Shown: in pieces, positions 1 through 5,987 of the stretch
Layout of the letters: each line of letters starts with the position of its first letter
Numbering within the stretch: the first letter of the stretch is position 1
Assembly (NCBI GenBank): GCA_946478975.1
Contig: CAMLEO010000368.1
Coordinates: forward strand, 1 to 5,987
Direction of reading: 5' to 3'
Length of the DNA: 5,987 nt
DNA from: an uncultured Steroidobacter sp.
GTDB taxonomy: Bacteria > Pseudomonadota > Gammaproteobacteria > Steroidobacterales > Steroidobacteraceae
Position numbers and translations under genes: made by a program
The notes under the pieces: model-generated
The model's input: the letters and a program-made list of their open reading frames with translations, nothing else
Told to the model about the DNA's origin: nothing
Databases searched by the model: none

Positions 1-54
1 AGCCCAAACTAAACTAACACTCACGGCTCGTACACCACGTCCAGGGACGCGATC

Positions 55-60
55 AGGTGA
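55..60 (+). promoter_or_regulatory. Ribosome binding site of the dehydratase
   Basis: AGGTGA lies four bases before the ATG at 65 and is a good Shine-Dalgarno match, though the spacing is short. The reading frame stays open back to the left edge, but it has no ATG, GTG or TTG codon before 65. This site therefore supports 65 as the start. Confidence 0.6.
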
Positions 61-64
61 TCGC

Positions 65-1822
65 ATGGGCGACGACGAAACGACTCGCGCGAGGCCGCTG
101 CGCAGCGCGCGCTGGTTCCGTAAGGACGACCTGCCCGGATTCGTGCACCGCTCGACACTGGCGGCGGCCGGATGGAGCCGCGAGGATTTGATGGGACGCC
201 CGGTGGTTGGGATCCTCAACACCTGGTCCGATATCAATCCCTGCAATCTCAATCTGCGCGCGCTCGCCGAGGAGGTGAGGACTGGGATCCTCGAAGCCGG
301 CGGCATTCCATTCGAAGCGCCGCTGCTGTCGCTGAGCGAGAACATCATCAAGCCGACGTCGTTTCCATTTCGAAATCTGCTGTCCATGGAAGCAGAGGAA
401 TGCATTCGCTCCTATCCGTTCGATGCGGTGGTGCTGCTCGGTGGTTGTGACAAGACACAGCCGGCGTTGTTGATGGGCGCGGCGAGCGCCAGGATTCCCT
501 GCATCTTCCTCGCGAGCGGTCCGGCGACGCCGCGTTCGCTGGGCGGCGGTCAGCTGGCGAATGCCACCGGCGTGTGGCGACTGGTCGATCAGCTTCGCGC
601 CGGAACGGTTTCCAAAGGCGAGTTCGCCGCGTTCGAACGTAACATCATGGGAACGCCGGGACACTGTGCCGAGATGGGCACGGCCTCTTCGATGTCGGCC
701 ATTTGCGAGGCGCTGGGGGTGGCTCTGCCGGGCAGCAGCCTGGTGCCGGCGATCGACCGGCGGCGCAATCAAATCGCACGCGAAGTCGGTCGCCGCAGTG
801 TGCAGCTGGCGTCACGAGGAGGTCCGCGAGCCGAGGAGATTCTCGATCAGCGGGCGTTCGACAACGCGATCACGTTGCTGTGTGCGGTGGGCGGCTCGAC
901 CAATGTGATCATTCATCTGCTGGCGCTCGCGGGCCGCGTCGGAGTGCCGTTGACGCTGGATCGCTTCGACGAAATCGCCCGTCGCGTGCCGCTGATCGCG
1001 AACGTTCAGCCCGCTGGCGAGCATCTGACAGAAAAGCTGATGAGCGCCGGTGGTGTGCCGGCGTTGCTCAAGAGACTCAAACCGCTGCTGCACCTGGACG
1101 CGCGTACCGTCGACGGGCGCACCATCGGCGAGATCATCGAGACCGCCGAGATTCTCGACCCCGATGTCATTCGACCGCTGGAGCAACCGGTCAAGCCCGG
1201 CGAAACGCTGGTCGTGGTGAAAGGCAATCTCGCGCCCGACGGCGCAGTGATGAAAGCGTGCGCCGCCGATCCCAAATTGTTTCGTCACCGCGGGCCGGCG
1301 GTTGTGTTCGAGGACGTGCAAACGATTGCCGACCGGATCGATGATCCCGCACTCGGCATCGACGAGAACAGCGTGCTCATCCTGCGTAATGCAGGGCCGG
1401 TGGGTGCAGCGATGCCGGAGTGGGGCATGCTGCCGTTGCCCCGAAAGCTGCTCGAACGAGGCGTTCGCGACATGCTCCGCATCTCCGATGCGCGAATGAG
1501 CGGCACCGCGTATGGCGCTGCCTTGTTGCATGTTTCGCCGGAGGCCGCGATCGGCGGTCCACTCGCGCTCGTGCGCAATGGCGACATCATCGAGCTCGAC
1601 GTTCACGCCCGACGTTTGGATCTTTGCGTCGAAGCGGCCGAACTCGATCGTCGTCGGCAAGCCTGGCGACCGCCGGCACGCACGCACGAGCGTGGCTACC
1701 GCAAGCTCTACGAGCAGCACATCGAACAGGCGCACCGAGGTTGTGACTTCGATTTTCTTCGCGGCGCCGACCAGGAGACGCTGCCCGAAGGACTCTTCGA
1801 CGGCTGGGTCGGAGGCTGGTAG
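65..1822 (+). CDS. IlvD/Edd family sugar-acid dehydratase (L-arabinonate dehydratase-like)
   Basis: This is a complete 585-residue cytoplasmic dehydratase. The family removes water from 2,3-dihydroxy acids or aldonic acids to give 2-keto-3-deoxy products, using an Fe-S cluster and Mg2+. Visible signatures are NTWSDINPCN (Cys60), GGCDKTQPALLMGA (Cys128, Asp129, Lys130), GTPGHCAEMGTASSM (Cys201), SEN (Glu92) and DARMSGTAYG (Ser479). From memory of the Rhizobium leguminosarum L-arabinonate dehydratase structure, these match the three [2Fe-2S] cysteines, the Mg ligands, the carbamylated lysine and the catalytic serine, each within one residue of its number. The N-terminal LRSARWF and the late DFDFLRG stretch also fit the sugar-acid branch rather than the branched-chain amino-acid enzyme IlvD. 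Exact substrate (arabinonate, xylonate, fuconate, galactonate or another) cannot be read from sequence. The next gene follows after 7 bases, so the two are probably co-transcribed. An upstream operon partner may lie outside the window. Confidence 0.93.
   Translation: MGDDETTRARPLRSARWFRKDDLPGFVHRSTLAAAGWSREDLMGRPVVGILNTWSDINPCNLNLRALAEEVRTGILEAGGIPFEAPLLSLSENIIKPTSFPFRNLLSMEAEECIRSYPFDAVVLLGGCDKTQPALLMGAASARIPCIFLASGPATPRSLGGGQLANATGVWRLVDQLRAGTVSKGEFAAFERNIMGTPGHCAEMGTASSMSAICEALGVALPGSSLVPAIDRRRNQIAREVGRRSVQLASRGGPRAEEILDQRAFDNAITLLCAVGGSTNVIIHLLALAGRVGVPLTLDRFDEIARRVPLIANVQPAGEHLTEKLMSAGGVPALLKRLKPLLHLDARTVDGRTIGEIIETAEILDPDVIRPLEQPVKPGETLVVVKGNLAPDGAVMKACAADPKLFRHRGPAVVFEDVQTIADRIDDPALGIDENSVLILRNAGPVGAAMPEWGMLPLPRKLLERGVRDMLRISDARMSGTAYGAALLHVSPEAAIGGPLALVRNGDIIELDVHARRLDLCVEAAELDRRRQAWRPPARTHERGYRKLYEQHIEQAHRGCDFDFLRGADQETLPEGLFDGWVGGW
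1811..1815 (+). promoter_or_regulatory. Distant ribosome binding site for the GhrA-like gene
   Basis: GGAGG lies in the last codons of the dehydratase, 14 bases before the ATG at 1830. This is longer than the usual 5-9 bases, and no better site is nearer. Translation of the second gene may depend partly on ribosomes finishing the dehydratase at 1822. No other in-frame start codon lies between the dehydratase stop and 1830. Confidence 0.35.
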
Positions 1823-1829
1823 TGCTTCC

Positions 1830-2756
1830 ATGAGCATTTTGTATCGATCGGACGCGCCGCGGGCCGCCGCTTGGGCAAAGTATTTTGCTGAGCATGCTCC
1901 CGATCTCGACTTCCGCGTGTGGCCCGATGCCGGCGATCTCCGTGAGGTCGATTACGTGATCGCCTGGCAGGTGCCGCCAGGGTTCCTCGCTGGGTTGCCG
2001 CGATTGAAAGTATTGTTCTCGTCTGGTGCCGGCATCGATCACATCGATTTCTCTGCGGTGCCGGCGCACATCCCGGTGGTCAGGATGGTCGAGCCGGGCA
2101 TCATCAACGGCATGGTCGAATATGTGAGTCTCGCCGTGCTCGCTCTGCATCGCGACTTGTTCGATTACGTGTCGGCGCAGGCAGCACGCGCCTGGAATCC
2201 CATCGAAGTGCCGTCCGCGTCGGCGCGCACGGTCGGGGTCATGGGTATGGGATCGCTCGGACGCGCCGTGCTGGAGAGGCTGGCAACATACGGCTTCCGG
2301 CTGCGAGGTTGGAATCGCTCGTTGCGTTCTATGGTCGGCGTGGAGTGTTTTGCGGGCAACGATCAGCTGCCGCTGTTTCTCGAAGAATGCGCTGTTTTGA
2401 TTTGCCTGCTGCCGCTGACGCCGGCGACGCGGGGCGTGCTGAATCGTAACGTTTTCTCGGCACTGCCGGCCGGAGCCGCCGTGATCAATGTCGGCCGGGG
2501 CCAGCACCTGGTCGATGCGGATCTGCTGGAGGCGCTGAATTCAGGCCGGCTGTCCCGTGCGATTCTCGATGTGACCGATCCGGAGCCGCTGCCACGTGAA
2601 CATCCATTCTGGATCCATCCGCGAGTGTTCCTGACACCTCACGTCGCGAGCATGACTCAGCCCGAAACTGCCGCGCCCATTCTGTTAGCAAACATTCGCC
2701 GGCATGAGCGCGGCGAGCCGCTCATCGACGTCATCGATCGGTCCCGCGGCTATTGA
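1830..2756 (+). CDS. GhrA-like D-2-hydroxyacid dehydrogenase (glyoxylate/hydroxypyruvate reductase A family)
   Basis: The product is 308 residues, close to the roughly 312 of E. coli GhrA. The family reduces glyoxylate or hydroxypyruvate (2-oxo acids generally) with NAD(P)H in the cytoplasm. The N-terminal substrate domain carries LFSSGAGIDHI (residues 62-72). The nucleotide-binding fold begins at GVMGMGSLG (136-144), a GxGxxG motif. GWNRS (160-164), with Arg163 and Arg166 after the second strand, suggests NADPH preference by analogy with GhrA. The catalytic Arg/Glu/His set of D-2-hydroxyacid dehydrogenases is present as Arg223 in NVGRG, Glu252 in DPEPLP and His271 in TPHVAS. The open frame extends upstream to 1512, but that part overlaps the dehydratase and is not protein-like, so the ATG at 1830 is chosen. 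Next to a sugar-acid dehydratase it could reduce glyoxylate or another 2-oxo acid made downstream. That role is inference. Confidence 0.92.
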   Translation: MSILYRSDAPRAAAWAKYFAEHAPDLDFRVWPDAGDLREVDYVIAWQVPPGFLAGLPRLKVLFSSGAGIDHIDFSAVPAHIPVVRMVEPGIINGMVEYVSLAVLALHRDLFDYVSAQAARAWNPIEVPSASARTVGVMGMGSLGRAVLERLATYGFRLRGWNRSLRSMVGVECFAGNDQLPLFLEECAVLICLLPLTPATRGVLNRNVFSALPAGAAVINVGRGQHLVDADLLEALNSGRLSRAILDVTDPEPLPREHPFWIHPRVFLTPHVASMTQPETAAPILLANIRRHERGEPLIDVIDRSRGY

Positions 2757-2784
2757 TCGACAGGGGGTAACGGGACAGCCGATC
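2736..2784. terminator. Weak candidate hairpin between convergent genes
   Basis: GATCGGTCCCG (2736-2746) can pair with CGGGA (2771-2775) plus CCGATC (2779-2784). That gives 5 + 6 base pairs with a three-base bulge and a 24-base loop. It overlaps the stop codon of the GhrA-like gene and lies in the gap before the convergent esterase. No T-run follows on either strand, so it is not a standard intrinsic terminator. The rest of the 62-base gap (2757-2818) shows nothing else convincing. Confidence 0.2.
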
Positions 2785-2818
2785 ACATTCAAGCACTAGC
2801 TGATCTCTTCTGCCGCGA

Positions 2819-4348
2819 TCAACGTTTGCAAACGTAGTTGGCAGCATCGCGACTGTCGCCTTTGCCAGCGTATTGTGCGTAGGCCGGGTAGGGGCACAGC
2901 GGGCGGCTTTCGCCCGGGCTGGATGTGACGTTTGCAATCACTCGATCGGGCGCGCGGCCGTGCTCCACCCATTCGACGATGGCGTCGAGCAAATCAAAAC
3001 GTTCGAGCGTGCGATCGCCGCCGCCGCAGTGACCCATGCCCGGGATCAGAAACAACCGGCTCCATTGATCCAGCGGCACTTCATCGTTATCGACGCCGAG
3101 CCGTTCGTAGTACTGTACGGTGTCCTGCGCTGAGAACCACGGGTCGCTGACGCCGTGCGTGAAGATCAGCTTGCCGCCGTGTCCGCGGAAGGTGCTGAGA
3201 TTGGTCCATGCGTTGGAATCACCGGCCATCGCACGTGCCGACATTGCGTCGGCCCACGCAGCGTCGACATCCATGGTCGTGGCCACGGGCGTGCCTTCGG
3301 GAATGGCCGGACCGACCAGCACGCCGGCCAGACCTTTTGAAGCCGCGATGCCGGTATCGTAGTAATAGCCTGGATAGACCTGCCGCCCGGACGCTGTACG
3401 CGGACCCTGCATGACAGTGCGCACGGCGTTCACCTGGCCGGATGTGAGACAGCCTTCGGTCTTGCCCGCCGGGCACTGGAGCGTGCCCGGGTCGAAGTTA
3501 CAATGGTGAGGCGCGAAGATCAGGCCGTCACTGTTGCCGTCTAGGGCATCGCAGGTTTTCATGACGTTGTCCATGATGAGCTGGCGGTCGGCGTCGCTCA
3601 ACGCTGCACGCGTCAGCGGTTTTCCGTCGGCGTCCCGGGGTGCAATGGCATTGAGCGCCGCCGCTGCATGTCGCAATCCCAAGTTGGAAAGGCTGGTGCG
3701 CATCGCCGGTGCGCCCGCGACGATGCCGTCGAAGTAGTCGGGAAATCGCTGTGACATGATCATGGCTTCGCGGCCGCCGGTGGAGCAGCCGACGAAGTAC
3801 GCGCGATCATTCGGCCTGCCATAGTGTTCTGCAATGATCTGCTTCGCGACCACGGTGACGGCCGGGATGGCCTGATACAGAAAGTCCAGCGTGGCCTGCT
3901 GGTCGCGCAGGAAAGTCGCGTCGAATCCTCCCGTGCCGACGTGTCCGGAGTCGGTGCTTGCTACCGCGAAACCGCGTTCGAGCGCCGAATGATCGCCTGA
4001 AAACGTTGCGCCCAGCGGCGGCCGCACGCTGCCGTTGAGACCGCCGCCGCCTTGAAACAAAAAGCGCCCGTTCCAGTTCGGCGGGAGCGCAACCGCGAAG
4101 CCGATGCCATACGGTTTGCCGTCGCGACCGGTGCGTTCGTCGATGACGCCTTCGACGCGACAGTGCGCCGGCACGTTGGGCGCGACGCCGGGGGCGCTGG
4201 CGGGCACCTCTTGGGTTTGCTTGATGACGACACGCTGGCCCGCGATCGAAAACTTCTGGAGCGCGGAACAAGGACTGGCCGCACTGGCCGCTGCAGCCGA
4301 GGCAGTCAGGACAATTGCGCAAATGTATCTAACAGGCGCATTCAGCAT
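2819..4348 (-). CDS. Exported tannase/feruloyl esterase family hydrolase
   Basis: The product is 509 residues. The start is the ATG at 4348, preceded by TAGGA at an 8-base spacing. A TTG eight codons further upstream (4372) would only add an arginine-rich run ahead of a normal signal peptide. The N-terminus is a Sec signal (basic MLNAPVR, hydrophobic core about 8-21, likely cleavage after ASA at 21-23), so the mature enzyme is periplasmic or secreted. The alpha/beta hydrolase core shows the nucleophile motif GCSTGG (Cys188-Ser189), HGVSDPW (Asp402) and GMGHCGGG (His440-Cys441). This is the CS-D-HC arrangement known for the tannase/feruloyl esterase family, where the two cysteines form a disulfide joining Ser and His. 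CDALDGNSDG (266-275) resembles the family's calcium site in the lid. The family cuts ester bonds of gallate, ferulate or related phenolics. Which ester is cut here is not determined. It is divergent from the TonB receptor gene and shares its control region. Confidence 0.92.
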   Translation of the reverse strand: MLNAPVRYICAIVLTASAAAASAASPCSALQKFSIAGQRVVIKQTQEVPASAPGVAPNVPAHCRVEGVIDERTGRDGKPYGIGFAVALPPNWNGRFLFQGGGGLNGSVRPPLGATFSGDHSALERGFAVASTDSGHVGTGGFDATFLRDQQATLDFLYQAIPAVTVVAKQIIAEHYGRPNDRAYFVGCSTGGREAMIMSQRFPDYFDGIVAGAPAMRTSLSNLGLRHAAAALNAIAPRDADGKPLTRAALSDADRQLIMDNVMKTCDALDGNSDGLIFAPHHCNFDPGTLQCPAGKTEGCLTSGQVNAVRTVMQGPRTASGRQVYPGYYYDTGIAASKGLAGVLVGPAIPEGTPVATTMDVDAAWADAMSARAMAGDSNAWTNLSTFRGHGGKLIFTHGVSDPWFSAQDTVQYYERLGVDNDEVPLDQWSRLFLIPGMGHCGGGDRTLERFDLLDAIVEWVEHGRAPDRVIANVTSSPGESRPLCPYPAYAQYAGKGDSRDAANYVCKR

Positions 4349-4356
4349 GCTTCGAT

Positions 4357-4361
4357 TCCTA
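4357..4361 (-). promoter_or_regulatory. Ribosome binding site of the esterase
   Basis: Read on the minus strand, TAGGA lies 8 bases before the ATG at 4348. It favours this ATG over the TTG at 4372, and the resulting N-terminus is a standard signal peptide. Confidence 0.55.
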
Positions 4362-4400
4362 TGACGACGCAAAACAGATATTCCTGCAAACCTGGAGCCT

Positions 4401-4417
4401 GCAGCCTTCTTGGCTGC
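4401..4417 (-). repeat. Perfect 6-bp inverted repeat in the esterase leader
   Basis: GCAGCC (4401-4406) and GGCTGC (4412-4417) form a perfect six-pair GC-rich stem with a five-base loop. It lies about 53 bases before the esterase ATG and downstream of the predicted esterase promoter, so it would be transcribed in the leader. It could be a stabilising hairpin, a protein site or chance. There is no T-run to make it an attenuator terminator. Confidence 0.4.
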
Positions 4418-4452
4418 GACCCATGAAATAACGAACGGCAGATATATTAGTA

Positions 4453-4482
4453 TTTATATGCGTCGCTGTACCACGTTGTCAG
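4453..4482 (-). promoter_or_regulatory. Sigma70-like promoter for the esterase gene
   Basis: On the minus strand CTGACA (4482-4477, 5 of 6 to TTGACA) and TATAAA (4458-4453, 5 of 6 to TATAAT) are separated by 18 bases. The surrounding DNA is AT-rich. Transcription would begin near 4446, giving a leader of about 98 bases. This is the best promoter match in the gap. It is read from consensus only. Confidence 0.5.
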
Positions 4483-4483
4483 C

Positions 4484-4490
4484 CAGCGCT
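4484..4490. repeat. Second copy of the operator core CAGCGCT
   Basis: CAGCGCT recurs here, its central CG about 55 bases (roughly five helical turns) from that of the palindrome at 4535-4550. It sits just upstream of the esterase -35 hexamer. Only the core matches and the outer arms do not form a palindrome. It is a degenerate second site at best and may be chance. Confidence 0.2.
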
Positions 4491-4507
4491 CGAATTAGTA
4501 AAACAAC

Positions 4508-4536
4508 TTGATTTAAAGAGAATCGATGGCTATCTT
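4508..4536 (+). promoter_or_regulatory. Possible sigma70-like promoter for the TonB receptor gene
   Basis: TTGATT (4508-4513) and TATCTT (4531-4536) are spaced by exactly 17 bases. Each matches consensus at 4 of 6 positions. The start point would fall near 4543, inside the palindrome at 4535-4550, which is a typical place for a repressor site. The leader would be about 167 bases. Moderate to low certainty. Confidence 0.35.
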
Positions 4537-4550
4537 GGCAGCGCTGTCAA
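4535..4550. promoter_or_regulatory. LacI-family-type operator palindrome
   Basis: TTGGCAGCGCTGTCAA is a 16-base palindrome with a single mismatched pair (G4538 against T4547). It is centred on CG at 4542-4543. An even-length palindrome with a central CG, and especially an AGCGCT core flanked by TG and CA, is the style of operators used by LacI-family sugar repressors in proteobacteria. It overlaps the -10 and predicted start of the receptor promoter, consistent with repression until an inducer arrives. The regulator is not in this window, so its identity is inference. Confidence 0.5.
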
Positions 4551-4641
4551 TCGGGTTGTGACTCGCAGAAGCCCGACACGCGCACTCACAAAATGGGGAT
4601 GACCGGGGCGGCGTGAGCAGACCGAGCCGTATGCTCGCGCT

Positions 4642-4690
4642 TGCATCGGATATTAAAAATCGCTGCGTCAAATAACGAAGATCTGATGCA
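4642..4690 (+). repeat. Inverted repeat forming a leader stem-loop before the TonB receptor
   Basis: TGCATCGGAT (4642-4651) pairs with ATCTGATGCA (4681-4690). All ten positions pair in RNA, one of them as a G-U wobble, with a 29-base AT-leaning loop. The stem ends five bases before the ribosome binding site. It could affect translation or message stability, or be a DNA site. It matches no riboswitch class I recognise. Confidence 0.4.
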
Positions 4691-4695
4691 GTCAC

Positions 4696-4700
4696 GGAGG
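4696..4700 (+). promoter_or_regulatory. Ribosome binding site of the TonB receptor
   Basis: GGAGG lies 9 bases before the ATG at 4710. It fixes this ATG as the start, and a signal peptide follows directly. Confidence 0.7.
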
Positions 4701-4709
4701 GCACAACGG

Positions 4710-5987
4710 ATGGGTCGCCGTTCAAAGCAATTCCGGGCAACTTCGAAGACACTCTCCACGATCGTGGGCGGTGCAGTCCTCATCAATCCCGCCTTCGCTC
4801 AGGAACAGTCGGAGCAGAATCTCGAAGAAGTGGTCGTTACCGGCATCCGCAGCAGCCTGAAGGCCTCGATGGACATCAAGCGCGACGCCATCGGCGTCGT
4901 CGATGCCATCAATGCGGAAGATATCGGCAAATTTCCCGATACCAATCTCGCCGAATCTTTGCAACGCATTTCCGGTGTCTCGATCGATCGCGTGAACGGC
5001 GAAGGATCGCGCATCACGGCCCGCGGCTTCGGTCCGGGCTTCAACATGGTCACGTTGAACGGCCGCGCCATGCCGACTGCCGACGTGGTGGTCGTTGGCT
5101 CGGGTGGTGACGGCGATTTCGGCACGTTCACCAGCCGCGCCTTCGATATGTCCAACCTCGCTTCCGAGGGCGTGACGGGCATCGAGGTCTACAAAACATC
5201 GCGAGCTGCGGTTGCCTCCGGCGGCATCGGCGCCACGATCAACATCAAGACCATGCGTCCGCTGGAGAGCCCGGCGCAGGCCTCGTTTGGCGCCAAGGCC
5301 GTGTACGACACCAGCGTGGAAAAGACCGGCGATAAAGTCACGCCCGAGGCTTCCGGGCTGTGGAGCTGGCGGAACGCCAACGAGAATTTCGGTGTTTCGA
5401 TGTTCGGCAGTTATCAGAAGCACGACAGCGCGGAGGTGGGCGGCTCGAGCCAGGGCTGGAATGTCGTCCCTTTGAATAGTTTCCTCGATCCGAACACGGG
5501 TCTGGTGCGCGCCGACAACCCGGCGACGCCCGAAAACGAGGCCACGCAGTTCACCAACGTGCCGGGCGGCAATCCGCTGGTGATCTTTCCAAACAACAGC
5601 GATCTGCCGTTCTCGGAGGCGGAGCGTACTCGCATCAACGGTCAATTGACCCTGCAGTTTCGTCCGCTCGACAACCTGACGCTGACCCTCGATGGTTTGT
5701 ATGCGTCGAACGAGCAGCAGGAACAGCGAACCTCGCAAGGCAACTGGTTCAACCGGCCGTTTGCACAAGTCGGGTTTGGCGACCCGCACGGCGGCGTGGT
5801 GGCGGTCAACTTCCTGCAGGAGACATTGAGCGCACCGAAAGATATCGCCTGGTCTCAGCAGTGGCGCGAAACCAAGGACGAGTTGAAGTCGGCGGGCTTC
5901 AATGCCGCGTGGGCAGTGACAGACCGATTGTCGCTGCTGTTCGACGTCAACACCGCGAAGGCTGAAAGTGGACCCAACGGGCCAGGC
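4710..5987 (+). CDS. TonB-dependent outer-membrane receptor, Xanthomonas/Caulobacter type (3' end outside window)
   Basis: The frame is open from the ATG at 4710 to the last base, giving 426 residues of a protein whose family is usually about 850-1000. Residues 1-30 are a Sec signal (basic MGRRSKQFR, hydrophobic stretch to AFA at 28-30). A TonB box follows at EEVVVTG (39-45). The plug domain covers about 50-185, with DIGKFPDTNLAESLQRISGV (71-90), ARGFG, and later RAFDMSNLASE, IEVYKTSRA and SGGIGATINIKT. Barrel strands begin after about 190 and continue to the edge. Such receptors use TonB-ExbBD energy to import bulky ligands. In Xanthomonas, Caulobacter and relatives many serve plant-carbohydrate uptake, though some take siderophores or other ligands. 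The divergent exported esterase and the LacI-type palindrome upstream favour a carbohydrate or phenolic-ester ligand, which is inference. No frameshift is visible. Confidence 0.95.
   Translation, partial: MGRRSKQFRATSKTLSTIVGGAVLINPAFAQEQSEQNLEEVVVTGIRSSLKASMDIKRDAIGVVDAINAEDIGKFPDTNLAESLQRISGVSIDRVNGEGSRITARGFGPGFNMVTLNGRAMPTADVVVVGSGGDGDFGTFTSRAFDMSNLASEGVTGIEVYKTSRAAVASGGIGATINIKTMRPLESPAQASFGAKAVYDTSVEKTGDKVTPEASGLWSWRNANENFGVSMFGSYQKHDSAEVGGSSQGWNVVPLNSFLDPNTGLVRADNPATPENEATQFTNVPGGNPLVIFPNNSDLPFSEAERTRINGQLTLQFRPLDNLTLTLDGLYASNEQQEQRTSQGNWFNRPFAQVGFGDPHGGVVAVNFLQETLSAPKDIAWSQQWRETKDELKSAGFNAAWAVTDRLSLLFDVNTAKAESGPNGPG

Larger units (their letters stand above)
4349..4709. other. Divergent intergenic control region (361 bases)
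   Basis: This gap separates the divergent esterase and TonB-receptor genes and holds no convincing gene. It has AT-rich stretches (about 4441-4460 and 4496-4520) unlike the GC-rich flanks. It contains a promoter candidate for each side, a LacI-type palindrome and two inverted repeats in the presumed leaders, each listed separately. No regulator gene is encoded in the window. Confidence 0.7.

Noticed and set aside
1..64. A possible end of an upstream gene at the left edge (TAA at 10-12 and 15-17).
   Set aside because: Only a few codons are visible, which is too little to support a gene in either frame. No promoter for the dehydratase was recognisable here either.
1512..1829. The upstream extension of the GhrA-like frame, which would give a 414-residue protein.
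   Set aside because: The extra 106 residues overlap the dehydratase out of frame, look non-protein-like, and precede a normal family N-terminus at the ATG at 1830.
812..1837. A 341-residue open frame on the minus strand.
   Set aside because: It is antisense to the dehydratase over conserved catalytic regions. Its composition is shadow-like, and no promoter or ribosome site is evident.
1587..2507. A 306-residue minus-strand open frame spanning the dehydratase-reductase junction.
   Set aside because: It crosses two well-supported plus-strand genes, and its product is low-complexity and rich in R, H and Q.
2801..2821. TGATC and GATCA as a small hairpin at the end of the esterase gene.
   Set aside because: It has only five pairs with an 11-base loop and no T-run, which is within chance expectation for GATC-rich DNA.
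4349..4372. A TTG start adding eight residues to the esterase.
   Set aside because: The ATG at 4348 has a well-spaced TAGGA and yields a standard signal peptide. The TTG version only adds a basic tail and lacks a clear ribosome site.
4556..4591. TTGTGA (4556-4561) and TCACAA (4586-4591) as a CRP-like site.
   Set aside because: The half-sites are the right letters for CRP but are 24 bases apart, not the required 6. The inverted repeat is short and could be chance.
4722..5789. A 355-residue open frame on the minus strand.
   Set aside because: It is fully antisense to the TonB receptor, whose plug motifs and signal peptide are unmistakable. The antisense product is rich in R, H, A and G with no domain pattern, a common shadow in GC-rich DNA.

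Overview
The window is a high-GC, gene-dense stretch of a Gram-negative proteobacterial chromosome. The outer-membrane TonB-dependent receptor is of the Xanthomonas/Caulobacter type, and a Sec-exported tannase/feruloyl-esterase family enzyme sits beside it. Together they suggest a plant-polymer degrading gammaproteobacterium such as a Steroidobacter or Xanthomonadales relative, or possibly an alphaproteobacterium. The taxonomic call is inference from protein style; no rRNA or other marker is present.

Layout: (1) 65-1822 and 1830-2756, plus strand, form a tight two-gene unit with a 7-base gap. It encodes a sugar-acid dehydratase of the IlvD/Edd family, closest in residue layout to L-arabinonate dehydratase, and a GhrA-like 2-hydroxyacid dehydrogenase (glyoxylate/hydroxypyruvate reductase family). 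(2) A 62-base convergent gap follows. (3) 2819-4348, minus strand, encodes an exported tannase/feruloyl esterase family hydrolase with a complete CS-D-HC catalytic set. (4) A 361-base divergent control region (4349-4709) has a good sigma70-like promoter for the esterase, a weaker one for the receptor, a 16-base LacI-type palindrome over the receptor promoter, and two possible leader RNA hairpins. (5) 4710 to the window end, plus strand, is the first 426 residues of a TonB-dependent receptor that is open at the edge.

A plausible joint role, by inference, is scavenging of esterified plant material. The receptor would import an oligosaccharide or aromatic ester, the exported esterase would cut ester-linked phenolic acids, and the dehydratase and reductase would process sugar acids and short 2-oxo/2-hydroxy acids in the cytoplasm. 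The substrates are not fixed by the sequence. I see no phage, transposon, CRISPR, tRNA or rRNA. The genes look intact and conventional, and I found no convincing new system. The most interesting parts are the regulatory elements in the divergent gap.
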